Shown piece after piece: positions 17,702 through 26,242 of a DNA stretch of 64,000 nucleotides. The DNA is from an uncultured Thalassolituus sp. (lineage in GTDB: Bacteria; Pseudomonadota; Gammaproteobacteria; Pseudomonadales; Oceanobacteraceae), in the NCBI RefSeq assembly GCF_950066645.1, contig NZ_CATMFB010000003.1:186001-250000 (forward strand), read 5' to 3'. The notes below the pieces were generated by a model. That model was not told the origin of the DNA. It worked only from the letters and a program-made list of their open reading frames with translations, and searched no databases. Numbering within the stretch: position 1 is the stretch's first letter; each line of letters opens with the position of its first letter. Both the position numbers and the translations under genes were made by a program.

Positions 17702-18103
17702 TCAGTTCTGAACAACAAAGTTGTTGAAATAGACATCATCAATGTAGGGCATCCCTTCAAGCTCGGTCATCAGAGCTTTCACCTCTTCAAGGGCGGTGCC
17801 CCGCAACTCCTCACGCCCCTGTGAGGAGTTCATGATTTCCGGCTCCTGCGCACTCAGCAGCATCACCAGATTATTGCGCAGATACGGCTTGTGATAACTG
17901 ACCTTCTCAGCCGCTTCAACACTCGACACCTTCAGGGCAACGTCAGTGCGCAGATATTTCATGCGCCCCGTGCTGCCGTAGTTCACGACAAAGGCAGGTT
18001 CAAAGTAGATGTATTGCACCTGCGGGCCCGCAGGCGCACCGTCTTCCGCCCACACCAGGCCCGAAAAAACCAGCCCCACGACCAGCATCCAGCGTCTGAA
18101 CAT
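17702..18103 (-). CDS. FliL-like periplasmic protein
   Basis: A 133-aa exported protein: signal peptide MFRRWMLVVGLVFSGLVWA, then a FliL-like domain with YIYFEPAFVVNYG, MKYLRTDVALKV, VSYHKPYLRNNLVMLLSAQ, REELRGTALEEVKAL and the closing VYFNNFVVQN strand. True FliL is an inner-membrane protein of flagellar basal bodies. This copy has a cleavable-looking signal and stands alone between gshA and dsbB with no flagellar gene in view. Such orphan FliL-like proteins occur in Pseudomonas relatives with unknown function, and a flagellar stator role cannot be assumed. It is divergent from dsbB and convergent with gshA, with stops directly adjacent. CCTCC complementary to the ribosome binding site is at 18112. 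Confidence 0.85.
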   Translation of the reverse strand: MFRRWMLVVGLVFSGLVWAEDGAPAGPQVQYIYFEPAFVVNYGSTGRMKYLRTDVALKVSSVEAAEKVSYHKPYLRNNLVMLLSAQEPEIMNSSQGREELRGTALEEVKALMTELEGMPYIDDVYFNNFVVQN

Positions 18104-18227
18104 AATTCCTCCTTTCTGAGTCCGTTACCTTTACCAAACATTGCTTAACAGAGTAGCAGCTGACACAGAAAGCGCCCGGGCAGCGTGATAAACTCAGGCC
18201 AGTTATGACTCACTGATAGGGAAAACC

Positions 18228-18743
18228 ATGTCGCTGTTAAAACGTATACCCGACGGTGCGCTCAGCGCAGGTTACTTCGCCGGATTTCTCACCTGTATCG
18301 CTCTGCTGGGTGCAGCGTATTACTTTGAATACGCGCTGTATCTCGAGCCCTGCCCACTGTGTATTGTGCAGCGCATCGCGACCCTGATGGTCGGCATCGG
18401 ATGCCTTTGGGCATTTCTCGGCAGAAACACCCAGTGGCCGCTACGGCTCGGCCTGTTGTTTACCAGCGCTTCATCCGTGTTTGGGGCCTGGGTTGCGAAC
18501 CATCACGTCACCATCCAGAACCTTCCGGCCGATGAAGTCCCGGTCTGTGGACCCGGACTGGAATACATGATTGAGACCCTGCCCCCGAGTGAACTGATCA
18601 CCACGATTCTCAAAGGCGACGGAAGTTGTGCAGATGTCTCCTGGCTGTTCCTGGGGCTGACAATGCCACAGTGGATGCTGGTGGTATTCCTTGGTTTTCT
18701 GGTCGTCAGTGTGGTGGCGGTGGTGCGGGTCTGGTCCCGTTAA
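18228..18743 (+). CDS. dsbB: Disulfide bond formation protein B
   Basis: A 171-aa, four-helix inner-membrane oxidoreductase. Both catalytic Cys pairs are present: C42-P-L-C45 in periplasmic loop 1 and C107/C134 in loop 2 (VPVCGPG...GDGSCAD). The IVQRI sequence after the first pair, with the conserved Arg, is typical of the quinone-binding area. DsbB reoxidises DsbA and passes electrons to ubiquinone. Membrane segments lie near residues 14-33, 46-64, 71-89 and 143-165. It has its own promoter region, divergent from the FliL-like gene. The dsbA partner is not in the window. The exported Cys-rich proteins here (DUF4266, haem protein, giant operon) would be clients of periplasmic disulfide chemistry. 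Confidence 0.96.
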   Translation: MSLLKRIPDGALSAGYFAGFLTCIALLGAAYYFEYALYLEPCPLCIVQRIATLMVGIGCLWAFLGRNTQWPLRLGLLFTSASSVFGAWVANHHVTIQNLPADEVPVCGPGLEYMIETLPPSELITTILKGDGSCADVSWLFLGLTMPQWMLVVFLGFLVVSVVAVVRVWSR

Positions 18744-18762
18744 TGCACAGATACCGGGCATT

Positions 18763-18793
18763 GCAAGAAAAAAAACTGAAAAAAGTTTCTTGC
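18763..18793. repeat. A-rich imperfect inverted repeat between dsbB and rsd
   Basis: GCAAGAAA at 18763-18770 pairs with TTTCTTGC at 18786-18793; the inner ACT/AGT also pairs if a run of A is bulged. The right arm overlaps the predicted -35 of rsd. It may end dsbB transcription, with a T6 run following at 18801, or modulate the rsd promoter. Confidence 0.4.
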
Positions 18794-18819
18794 CTCTGAC
18801 TTTTTTACGCGCCTATATT
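18790..18819 (+). promoter_or_regulatory. Predicted promoter of rsd
   Basis: TTGCCT (18790-18795), an 18-base spacer containing T6, and TATATT (18814-18819), about 60 bases before the rsd ATG. This leaves a leader of about 55 bases before the gene. Confidence 0.55.
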
Positions 18820-18878
18820 GTGGGTCATTAAGAGACACAGAACGTGGCTATAACCACAGAGTTACCGGGGATTTTTTC

Positions 18879-19352
18879 ATGTTAGAACAATGCAAAGACG
18901 CGCAGGAACGCTGGGGCGGTGTACACCAGATGATCGATAAGTGGCTGAATGACCGTCAGGCCCTGATTGTCCGCTTCTGCAATCTGAGCGCATCTCGTCC
19001 ACTTTCCGACGAAACACCACTCGGCCAGAGCATCCAGGCCATGTGTGAATCACTGATCGATTACTGTTCGGCCGGACACTTCGAAATTTATGAACAGCTG
19101 ATGGCCGAAGCGCGTGAGTTTGATGACGGCAGCATCTCGCTGGCCGACGAACTGATGCCGCGACTGGAAGAACTGACCGGCAAATGCGTTGATTTCAACG
19201 ATACCTACGACAAGCACTGTACGCTGGATCAGCTGGCGAAACTGCCAGAAGATCTGTCATCGCTGGGTGAGGTCATGGAAGAGCGTTTCCAGATCGAAGA
19301 TCAGCTCATTGAAAAAATGCACAACGTACACCGCGAAGCAGTGGCCAGCTGA
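18879..19352 (+). CDS. rsd: Rsd/AlgQ-family regulator of sigma70
   Basis: A 157-aa all-helical protein with the family opening MLEQCKDAQERWGGVHQMIDKWL and the segments LIVRFCNLS, MCESLIDYCSAGHFEIYEQL and FNDTYDKHC. Rsd in E. coli and AlgQ in Pseudomonas bind region 4 of sigma70 and shift RNA polymerase towards alternative sigma factors in stationary phase; AlgQ also affects alginate and siderophore genes. Length and motifs match the family. The gene is monocistronic, with a predicted promoter at 18790-18819 and a GC-rich hairpin after the stop (19382-19402). Confidence 0.95.
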   Translation: MLEQCKDAQERWGGVHQMIDKWLNDRQALIVRFCNLSASRPLSDETPLGQSIQAMCESLIDYCSAGHFEIYEQLMAEAREFDDGSISLADELMPRLEELTGKCVDFNDTYDKHCTLDQLAKLPEDLSSLGEVMEERFQIEDQLIEKMHNVHREAVAS

Positions 19353-19381
19353 ACCTCAGATTCTGGTCTAAACTGACAGCA

Positions 19382-19402
19382 GGCGCGCGAGTTCCGCGCG
19401 CC
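19382..19402 (+). terminator. GC-rich hairpin after rsd
   Basis: GGCGCGCG-AGTTC-CGCGCGCC, a perfect 8-bp stem with a 5-base loop, followed by GTGTTTC. This is a short, weak U-tract, so a moderate terminator. Confidence 0.65.
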
Positions 19403-19429
19403 GTGTTTCACTAACACGGAACTGTTGTC

Positions 19430-20389
19430 ATGCGTTTCCCTTTCCTGCTTTCTGTTGCCCTGTCTTCCCTGCTTCTCGCGGGCTGTGACAGCGGTGAAAA
19501 ACCCTCCGAGTTTTATGATGTTGCTGTTCAGGGCACCTACAGCCTGCGCCTGAACCACGAAGGCAACGCTGCGTTTGTCGGCAGCCTGTTCCACGGCGGC
19601 AGTTACTGGACACTGATCCCCCCAGAGCGACACTTTGACTGGAACCATAAAGCGGAAACGGTCAGCAACCTGACCAGCGCCAGCTTCTCGCCTGCGGACG
19701 ACTTCGTCGCCACCAGTGACAGCAAAACCATCGTTCTCTGGAGCGTCGCGACCGGCGCCGCCATCTGGTACTGGAATGCCCCCGGCGATATCAAAGACAT
19801 AGCGCTGACAAACCGGGGCGAACTTGCTCTGCTGGGCATGGACGATTACACAGCCACACTGTTTGATATCCGCAACGGGGGCATACGGCATCGCCTCGCG
19901 CACGAAGGCGTGGTTTATGATGTGAGTATCAATCAGGAAGGGCTGGTAGCGGCGACCGCCAGTGACGACCTGACAGCCGCCGTATGGAATCTGAACGACG
20001 GCACCAGAATTCAGACCTTCAAACACTCGAATCAGGTCCGTACCGCCGAGCTATCACCCAGTGGCCGCCTGTTATTCACTTCCGCCATGAGCGAGCCCGG
20101 CCGGATCTGGGACGCACGCAGCGGGCAATTATTGTACGAACTGCCAGGGTCTCGCGGACATTTCGGCGCGGCGCGTTTTAATGCTGGTGAGCAGTATCTG
20201 TTGACGGGCAATACCAGCGGCATGATACAGCTCTGGAACCTGAACGATGGCTCCGAAAGCAAACGATGGCAGGCGACGTCTGGCGAAAACTGGATAGGTA
20301 ATACAGTGTCCGTTGAAGATGTCGCCTTTTCCAACAGTGGCGCCGTAGCGGCTGGCGCGAACGGCCGGATTTACTACATGAGCTTCTGA
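19430..20389 (+). CDS. WD40-like beta-propeller lipoprotein
   Basis: A 319-aa lipoprotein: signal peptide with lipobox LLAGC (Cys near residue 19), then seven-bladed WD40-style repeats. Blade signatures include FSPADDFVATSDSKTIVLW, IALTNRGELALLGMDDYTATLFD, VSINQEGLVAATASDDLTAAVWN, AELSPSGRLLFTSAMSEPGRIWD and FNAGEQYLLTGNTSGMIQLWN. Each ends in the expected W-x or F-D strand. Such proteins are scaffolds, so it may hold an envelope complex together, but no partner is adjacent. It is convergent with the DUF4124 gene, whose stop lies only 3 bases away. Confidence 0.9.
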   Translation: MRFPFLLSVALSSLLLAGCDSGEKPSEFYDVAVQGTYSLRLNHEGNAAFVGSLFHGGSYWTLIPPERHFDWNHKAETVSNLTSASFSPADDFVATSDSKTIVLWSVATGAAIWYWNAPGDIKDIALTNRGELALLGMDDYTATLFDIRNGGIRHRLAHEGVVYDVSINQEGLVAATASDDLTAAVWNLNDGTRIQTFKHSNQVRTAELSPSGRLLFTSAMSEPGRIWDARSGQLLYELPGSRGHFGAARFNAGEQYLLTGNTSGMIQLWNLNDGSESKRWQATSGENWIGNTVSVEDVAFSNSGAVAAGANGRIYYMSF

Positions 20390-20392
20390 GAC

Positions 20393-20830
20393 CTACCTCT
20401 GAGACTCGAGGTACTGAGTCCGCTGCTCCATCAGTGCCTTAACCTGCTCGGCCTGACGAAAAGCTTCTTCGGCACGCTGCGGTGTGACTACCGGGATGGC
20501 CGGTAACTCAGAGTTCAGAGAAGTTATCCCCCCGGATTCACCAGCCACGGCCTTAGGGGCATCCACAGGTGCCAGGATATTTGCTGCGGTGTCGACGTTG
20601 ACAGGCACAGCATGTGCGCCATCGGGCACCTCATCTCCAAAGTGCCAGTTCCCTGCGGCGTCCTGCCATTTGTAGAAGGTCTGCCGGGTAGAAGAACTGG
20701 ACAGCACATCCTCTGGCGGCATGTACCTGCTCAGCCCTGAAGAGCCTCCTCGCATCTTATCCATCAGATATGGAGTTGCTGCCATAATTGCTACGGCAGA
20801 AATCATCATCAAAATAAGACCAAACTTCAT
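20393..20830 (-). CDS. DUF4124-like membrane-anchored protein
   Basis: A 145-aa protein with one N-terminal membrane segment (residues 3-22, FGLILMMISAVAIMAATPYL), a Ser-rich linker and a DUF4124-like motif at about 52-66 (FYKWQDAAGNWHFGDEVP: aromatic-x-W-x-D-x-x-G, typical of the family). A Gln/Glu-rich helix closes the protein (about 116-145). DUF4124 proteins are small envelope proteins of unknown function, often fused to other domains. The gene is divergent from parA with about 76 bases between starts and convergent with the WD40 lipoprotein gene. Confidence 0.75.
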   Translation of the reverse strand: MKFGLILMMISAVAIMAATPYLMDKMRGGSSGLSRYMPPEDVLSSSSTRQTFYKWQDAAGNWHFGDEVPDGAHAVPVNVDTAANILAPVDAPKAVAGESGGITSLNSELPAIPVVTPQRAEEAFRQAEQVKALMEQRTQYLESQR

Positions 20831-20906
20831 TAGGTACTCCCTGTCATCCCAAAATTTCCATTTTCGCGTATGCTTATACCATAGCCTTTTATTGTACGCA
20901 GGCGCG

Positions 20907-21665
20907 ATGAACCAGATGATGTCAGGTCAGCACAGTAATTCAATACGTACCGTCAGTTATAAACCGCCGGTGCGTATTCTTGTTGCTAACGCCAAGGGCG
21001 GCTGTGGCAAAACGACCCTGGCAACCAACCTTGCCTGTCAGTTCGCCCGCGCAGGCGAAACGACCGTGCTGATCGATCACGACCCTCAGGGCTCGGCCTC
21101 TGACTGGCTGGCACAACGCAGCGCCCGTCTGCCAATCATCAACGGACTGTCAGCCGTGAAAGAACGCCACGGAGGCGGTTCGACACTGAGCTGGCGGATG
21201 CGGATACATCCCTCCACCGAAAGAGTCGTCATTGATACACCCGCAGGGTTGCACGGCAATGAACTCTCCGATCTGGTGGCGCAGGCCGATATTGTTCTGA
21301 TTCCGGTGATCCCATCCGCCATTGATATGCGCGCCGTCACTGAATTCATTCAGGAACTGATGAAAACCCAGGCGTTTCGTCAGAAGCCCAAACCGGTGGC
21401 AGTTATTGCCAACCGCGTGAAGCGCAACACTCTCAGCTTCGGCGCACTGCAGGCTTTTCTCGATGAACTGCATATTCCTTTCATCGCCTCGCTGCGCGAT
21501 ACCCAGTTTTACGTACGTGCAGGTGAGCACGGCTTTGGCGTCGTAGATTTTGACCGCCAGCATGACAAAGAAATCGAAGAGTGGTTACCACTGATGAAAT
21601 GGCTGACGCAGACCGTCGGACAACTGCAGAGCAGCACAGAGAAGGAGACAAACAGTCCTCGCTGA
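20907..21665 (+). CDS. Orphan ParA-family ATPase
   Basis: A 252-aa protein from the ATG at 20907; upstream in-frame codons lie in the divergent intergenic region. The deviant Walker A KGGCGKTT is near residues 30-37, the A-prime motif is LIDHDPQGSASDWL, and Walker B is RVVIDTPAG. This is the ParA/MinD class that makes dynamic ATP-dependent patterns on DNA or membrane. No parB, minC/E or parS-like repeat is nearby, so it is not a standard chromosome or plasmid partition pair; it may position some other cargo. The TGA stop lies in a 10-bp-stem hairpin shared with the convergent catabolic operon. Confidence 0.88.
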   Translation: MNQMMSGQHSNSIRTVSYKPPVRILVANAKGGCGKTTLATNLACQFARAGETTVLIDHDPQGSASDWLAQRSARLPIINGLSAVKERHGGGSTLSWRMRIHPSTERVVIDTPAGLHGNELSDLVAQADIVLIPVIPSAIDMRAVTEFIQELMKTQAFRQKPKPVAVIANRVKRNTLSFGALQAFLDELHIPFIASLRDTQFYVRAGEHGFGVVDFDRQHDKEIEEWLPLMKWLTQTVGQLQSSTEKETNSPR

Positions 21666-21682
21666 GGGCCAACCTCAGCGAG
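21658..21682. terminator. Bidirectional hairpin between parA and catabolic operon
   Basis: CTCGCTGAGG-GCCAA-CCTCAGCGAG, a perfect 10-bp stem with a 5-base loop, between two convergent genes. It includes the parA TGA stop and lies 12 bases beyond the aldolase stop. No T-run is present on either side, but position and stem strength support a shared terminator. Confidence 0.7.
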
Positions 21683-21693
21683 AACCTGAACAG

Positions 21694-22719
21694 TTACTGC
21701 CTACCCAGCAGATCCAGAGCAACGTCGACGATCATGTCTTCCTGACCGCCAACCATACCGCGCTTACCCAGCTCCACCAGAATATCGACTGTCTTCAACC
21801 CGTACTTCTTCGCAGCGACTTCCGAATGCCGCAGAAAGCTGGAATACACGCCGGCGTATCCAAGCGCCAGAGTTTCACGGTCAACGCGTACAGGCCGGTC
21901 CTGTAAGGGCCTGACAATGTCGTCAGCGGCATCCATCAAGGTATAAAGATCGGTACCATGATTCCAGCCAAGACGCTCAGCAGCCGCAATAAAGACTTCG
22001 AGCGGTGCGTTACCGGCACCGGCCCCCATGCCAGCGAGAGAGGCGTCAATACGGTCACAACCTTCCTCAACCGCAACAATTGAGTTAGCCACCCCGAGCG
22101 AAAGGTTGTGGTGTGCGTGCATCCCCGTTTGTGTTGCCGGATCCAACACATCTTTTACCGCCCGGAAGCGATCCCGGATATCCTTCATGCTCATTGCGCC
22201 GCCAGAATCCACGATGTAAATACAGGTCGCGCCGTATTCTTCCATCAGCTTTGCCTGTGTGGCCAGATTCTGAGGCGTGGTCATATGACCCATCATCAGA
22301 AAGCCCACCGTATCCATACCCAGTGCCCGCGCATAATCAATGTGCTGGCGGGAGATATCCGCCTCGGTGCAATGGGTTGCGACCCGTACGACCCGCGCCC
22401 CCGCATCATAAGCATTTTTCAGATCGTGACAGGTTCCGATACCCGGAAGCAGCAGAGTCGCGACCTGTGCATGCGAAACGACATCGGCCACCGCTTCGAT
22501 CCACTCAAGATCGGTATAAGCGCCAAAGCCATAGTTAAAACTGGAGCCTTGCAGACCATCACCATGGGCGACTTCGATACTGTCTACCCGGGCGTGATCG
22601 AGTGCTACAGCGATACGCTGAACATCCTCCAGTGAATACTGATGGCGTACCGCATGACTGCCATCACGTAGGGTTACATCTGAAATATAAAGTTTTTTCT
22701 CAGCGATATTCGTCATCAT
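21694..22719 (-). CDS. mhpE: 4-hydroxy-2-oxovalerate aldolase
   Basis: A 341-aa class II aldolase of the DmpG/MhpE/HsaF group. It splits 4-hydroxy-2-oxovalerate into pyruvate and acetaldehyde. The TIM-barrel motifs are present: [10 protein letters not shown] at about 14-23 (Arg18 and metal-binding Asp19), the C-terminal metal site [10 protein letters not shown], and [13 protein letters not shown]. The length is normal. The C-terminal communication helix with the dehydrogenase (about 290-341) is intact. The start MMTN lies 7 bases after the dehydrogenase stop, and GAGGGA precedes it. The enzyme usually forms a substrate-channelling complex with the acylating dehydrogenase encoded next door. 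It is the last gene of the catabolic operon. Confidence 0.95.
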   Translation of the reverse strand: MMTNIAEKKLYISDVTLRDGSHAVRHQYSLEDVQRIAVALDHARVDSIEVAHGDGLQGSSFNYGFGAYTDLEWIEAVADVVSHAQVATLLLPGIGTCHDLKNAYDAGARVVRVATHCTEADISRQHIDYARALGMDTVGFLMMGHMTTPQNLATQAKLMEEYGATCIYIVDSGGAMSMKDIRDRFRAVKDVLDPATQTGMHAHHNLSLGVANSIVAVEEGCDRIDASLAGMGAGAGNAPLEVFIAAAERLGWNHGTDLYTLMDAADDIVRPLQDRPVRVDRETLALGYAGVYSSFLRHSEVAAKKYGLKTVDILVELGKRGMVGGQEDMIVDVALDLLGRQ

Positions 22720-22726
22720 TTTTCCC

Positions 22727-23665
22727 TCAGCGCTGGAGCATAGATTCGGCCATGCGCTCTGCTGTCGCTAATGCCGCAGAGGTCATGATGTCGAGGTTGC
22801 CTGCATAGGCAGGCAGATAGTGAGCCGCTCCCTCAACTTCGAGAAACACGGAAGTTTTCAGACCAGAAAACCGACCATGCCCAGGAATGGTCAACGGGCT
22901 TTCTTCGGGAATCACTTCAAACTGAATATCCTGCTTCAGACGATATCCGGGAACATAGCTTCTGACCGACTGAATCATTTCTTCAACCGATTGCCGGACA
23001 GACTCCTGATCGGCAGCTGCCGAAAGCACATACACGGTATCGCGCATTATCAGTGGTGGCTCGGCGGGGTTAAGTACAATAATCGCCTTCCCTTTGTCTG
23101 CGCCTCCCACCACGCGGATTGCTTCCGACGTTGTTTCGGTAAACTCGTCGATATTTGCACGCGTGCCTGGGCCTGCTGAGCGACTGCTGATCGACGCTAC
23201 AATTTCGGCATAATGCACATGCGCCACTTTCGACACGGCAGCGACAACAGGGATGGTCGCCTGCCCACCGCAGGTCACCATATTGACGTTGTCTTTCTCA
23301 ACATGCGCGTCTCCGTTAACCACGGGAACACAATATGGGCCAATGGCTGCCGGCGTCAGATCAATACAACGTATGCCCGGCTTATAACGGCGCAGGTAAG
23401 CATCGTTATTGATATGCGCGCTGGCAGAAGTTGCATCAAACACAATATCTATATCGTTAAATACCGGCATACGAACCAGGCCTTCAACACCCTCATGGGT
23501 GGTCGCAACATCCATGCGACGGGCACGTGCCAGACCATCAGATTCCGGGTCGATACCGACCATAGCTGCAATCTCAATATTTTTGCCGTGGCGTAATATT
23601 TTGATCATCAGATCCGTACCGATATTACCGCTGCCAATAATGGCGGCTTTAAGTTTTTTATTCAT
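22727..23665 (-). CDS. mhpF: Acetaldehyde dehydrogenase (acetylating)
   Basis: A 312-aa NAD-dependent enzyme turning acetaldehyde and CoA into acetyl-CoA. The Rossmann motif is GSGNIG (11-16). The catalytic Cys in [10 protein letters not shown] is at residue 132, the same number as in the DmpF family. The C-terminal [13 protein letters not shown] helix matches known members. Together with the aldolase it channels the last two carbons of the ring into central metabolism. The gene sits between hydratase and aldolase with 7-9-base gaps, so it is co-transcribed. Gene naming follows the mhp system for convenience; bph, dmp and hsa homologues are equally close by eye. Confidence 0.95.
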   Translation of the reverse strand: MNKKLKAAIIGSGNIGTDLMIKILRHGKNIEIAAMVGIDPESDGLARARRMDVATTHEGVEGLVRMPVFNDIDIVFDATSASAHINNDAYLRRYKPGIRCIDLTPAAIGPYCVPVVNGDAHVEKDNVNMVTCGGQATIPVVAAVSKVAHVHYAEIVASISSRSAGPGTRANIDEFTETTSEAIRVVGGADKGKAIIVLNPAEPPLIMRDTVYVLSAAADQESVRQSVEEMIQSVRSYVPGYRLKQDIQFEVIPEESPLTIPGHGRFSGLKTSVFLEVEGAAHYLPAYAGNLDIMTSAALATAERMAESMLQR

Positions 23666-23674
23666 CGAATTACC

Positions 23675-24454
23675 TCACACCAGACGACAGGAAACAGAAC
23701 CCAGTGCTCCCATGCGGGCCTGAATAATGTCACCGGATTGAATATTCACCATGGGGCCAAGTGCTCCGGAGAGAATAACCTCTCCCGCTTTAAGACCTTC
23801 ACCCCGAGCCGCCATAGTGCAGGCCAGCCAATACGCTGCGCGTAATGGATGACCAAGACAGGCAGCTCCCGTACCAACCGACGCGACAGATCCGTTCAGA
23901 TCGAGCTGCATCCCTATCTCATGTAAATCAAGATCACCGATAGCGACAGGTTGATTACCCAGTACATACAGACCGCAGGACGCGTTATCTGCAACTGTGT
24001 CCGCCAGCGAAATTTTCCAGTCGGCGATGGCGCTATCGACGATTTCAAGCGCCGGAAGCGCATATGCAAGACACGCCAGAAACTCAGCATAAGAAGGCGT
24101 TTCTGATTGCAGGTCTTTGCCGACAACAAAGGCAACCTCAGCTTCAATTTTCGGCTGCAGAAGCGTATCGGTCGGCACTGCTTCACCATCCAGATATTCC
24201 ATATCCTGAAAGAGAACACCAAAGTCTGGTTGCGCTACGCCCAGCTGTTGCTGCACGGATGCAGACGTCAGGCCGACCTTCTTTCCCGAGATTCTGCCGC
24301 CCTGTGACAGTCGGTTGCGGGTGTTTATATCTGCGACAGCGTAAGCGTCATTCAGCGTAACCACGCCATAATCTTCGGATATTTTATTGATAGGCTTCCT
24401 GAACTCACGAGCCTCGCGCAGTGCTTTCGCTGCGGCTGATATTTCTACGTTCAT
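23675..24454 (-). CDS. mhpD: 2-keto-4-pentenoate hydratase
   Basis: A 259-aa fumarylacetoacetase-fold hydratase (MhpD/DmpE/BphH group). It adds water to 2-hydroxypenta-2,4-dienoate to give 4-hydroxy-2-oxovalerate, the substrate of the aldolase. Recognisable blocks are GGRISGKKVGLTS near residue 55, a metal-site region ending EAEVAFVVGKDL, ALEIVDSAI and LGHPLRAAYWLA. The N-terminus starts directly at the helical region with normal length. It lies 9 bases upstream of the dehydrogenase gene and 14 bases after the flavin hydroxylase stop. Confidence 0.93.
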   Translation of the reverse strand: MNVEISAAAKALREAREFRKPINKISEDYGVVTLNDAYAVADINTRNRLSQGGRISGKKVGLTSASVQQQLGVAQPDFGVLFQDMEYLDGEAVPTDTLLQPKIEAEVAFVVGKDLQSETPSYAEFLACLAYALPALEIVDSAIADWKISLADTVADNASCGLYVLGNQPVAIGDLDLHEIGMQLDLNGSVASVGTGAACLGHPLRAAYWLACTMAARGEGLKAGEVILSGALGPMVNIQSGDIIQARMGALGSVSCRLV

Positions 24455-24468
24455 AGTTATTTTCCTGC

Positions 24469-26223
24469 TTAAACCGCAACTGCATCAGGGGTGGAGGTAA
24501 TCAACATGTCAGCGTACGAAACGGCGCTATCCCCCAACTGGTTTTTCAGCTGACTGACGGCCTGATTCAGATCTTTTACAGAAACCACCGCAAAAGTGAA
24601 TTTATCCGGCCGGAGAATGGCCACCGCATCTTTGCAATACCCTGACCTGGCGAACCAACGGATCATATCCCCCGTCATATCTTCAACTTCCGTCAAGCCT
24701 TCAACTGTCATGTGAGAAACGTGCAACCCCTGTGGGCGCTGACCGAAATCGACCATAGATACAAAACGGGTGCCGAGACTTTCCAGCCATTCCTGGTGCG
24801 ATGCTGAAAGAGTGGTACGAGGGTCTGCACCCAGGCCGATCAAAGCAAAGTCACGCCCGGTAATTTCATCCAGAAGCACCTTGGAACCATCGATCAGCCG
24901 TACTTCGGGTTGTGGGCTCATTTTCCCTTCCGGGCTCTTACGACGCTTTCTGGGAAGCCCAAGATAAGAGTTTTCCGAGTAAGATGGCTTTGGTTTGAAC
25001 TCGCCCTCCTGAAAATATTCGCGTACCGGCTTAACAGCCAGACCTACTTTCAGAAAAGCATCCCTTACTCCCGTCAGAACAGGGTTGGTCATCGACACAA
25101 CGTCTTTCAGAAAAACAGAGATATCGATCATGGATTTAGCGTGGTCGTGACGTTCAGAACCGTAAGAGTCCAGCAGAAAGTCTCCTGCTGTACCTTTAAG
25201 CACTGCGCTCAGTTTCCAGCCAAGATTAAAGCCATCACGGAATCCGGCGCTCGCACCCTGCCCCATAAATTGGGGCGTCATATGGGCGGCATCGCCTGCA
25301 AGAATCACCCGACCTTCACGCCACTTTTCAACAATAAGTGCATTGAAGGTATATACGAGTTTTCGTTTGACGATGAATTTATCCGGGTCAACATAACGCG
25401 AGATCAACTGACGGATGGTATCCGGATGCTCCATATATTCTTTTGTCTGGCCTGGCTTGAGCATAAATTCAAAGCGATGAAATTTATCGGGCTGGATACA
25501 GCTGACAACCGGCTGGCCAGGATCGACAACGAAGTTGAAGTAGGGCGTGTGACGAAGCTCATCGACACCTTCTTTCTGCTCAAGGTCGACAACCAGCCAA
25601 GGCTCAGGAAAGCTTTTCCCCGTCATTTTTATTCCGAGTGATTCGCGCACAAAGCTACGTCCACCATCACACCCAACCAGATACGCAGCGCGAACCGTCT
25701 GAGGGTCTAACTTTCCGTCGCCCTGAGCTTTCTGATCATCACCATCATTAAAGCGAAACTCCTGCGTCGCCTGATGAACTACCGTTACCCCCTCGCTGTC
25801 GTGCTGAAACTCAACCAGCTCACGTCCACGAAGTACTGTCACGGTAGGATAACGGGCCAGCTCTTCGGTCATTGTGGTTTCAAGATATGGCTGGTAGAAA
25901 AAGTTTACGACGGGCCAGCCATACGTTTTCTTCTTCGGCAGATACTGCGCCATGACGGTACAGTCGGTACGAACGAACTGCACAGGCACATCAGGAAGCA
26001 TATCTTTACCAATTTCTTCAGCGCAGCCGATATGTTGAAAAATACGCATGCACTCATCATCGGTATACACGGCACGTGCGTTACCATAGAAGCTTGGTTC
26101 TTTCTCCAGAACCGTCACTTTATGACCGCGCATGCCTAACATATGCGCGAGCGTCAGCCCTGTCGGTCCCAGGCCAGCTATCACGACTTCGGTATCGTAT
26201 TTCCGGATATTTTCAGTTTTCAT
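24469..26223 (-). CDS. FAD-dependent aromatic hydroxylase (MhpA/PheA type)
   Basis: A 584-aa flavoprotein monooxygenase; the start is the ATG complementing 26221-26223, preceded by GGAGAG. An upstream in-frame ATG at 26304 overlaps the dioxygenase gene and is rejected. FAD motifs are the GLGPTG dinucleotide fold (17-22), VGCDGGRSFVRE (about 181) and GRVILAGDAAHMTPQFMGQG (about 305). Enzymes of this group use NAD(P)H and O2 to add an ortho hydroxyl to a phenol, here making the catechol for ring cleavage. The thioredoxin-like C-terminal domain usual in long members is present but divergent. The exact phenol is unknown. In mhp clusters it is 3-(3-hydroxyphenyl)propionate, but a steroid or alkylphenol ring is equally possible. 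Confidence 0.92.
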   Translation of the reverse strand: MKTENIRKYDTEVVIAGLGPTGLTLAHMLGMRGHKVTVLEKEPSFYGNARAVYTDDECMRIFQHIGCAEEIGKDMLPDVPVQFVRTDCTVMAQYLPKKKTYGWPVVNFFYQPYLETTMTEELARYPTVTVLRGRELVEFQHDSEGVTVVHQATQEFRFNDGDDQKAQGDGKLDPQTVRAAYLVGCDGGRSFVRESLGIKMTGKSFPEPWLVVDLEQKEGVDELRHTPYFNFVVDPGQPVVSCIQPDKFHRFEFMLKPGQTKEYMEHPDTIRQLISRYVDPDKFIVKRKLVYTFNALIVEKWREGRVILAGDAAHMTPQFMGQGASAGFRDGFNLGWKLSAVLKGTAGDFLLDSYGSERHDHAKSMIDISVFLKDVVSMTNPVLTGVRDAFLKVGLAVKPVREYFQEGEFKPKPSYSENSYLGLPRKRRKSPEGKMSPQPEVRLIDGSKVLLDEITGRDFALIGLGADPRTTLSASHQEWLESLGTRFVSMVDFGQRPQGLHVSHMTVEGLTEVEDMTGDMIRWFARSGYCKDAVAILRPDKFTFAVVSVKDLNQAVSQLKNQLGDSAVSYADMLITSTPDAVAV

Positions 26224-26242
26224 ATTGATCTCTCCTACCGCT

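Noticed and set aside
17702-18103. Part of a flagellar operon
   Set aside because: The FliL-like gene has no flagellar neighbour and sits alone between gshA and dsbB.
24910-25641. Open frame of about 240 codons on the strand opposite the flavin hydroxylase
   Set aside because: The hydroxylase on the minus strand has clear FAD motifs through this stretch; the opposite frame has no recognisable domain and no separate ribosome binding site.
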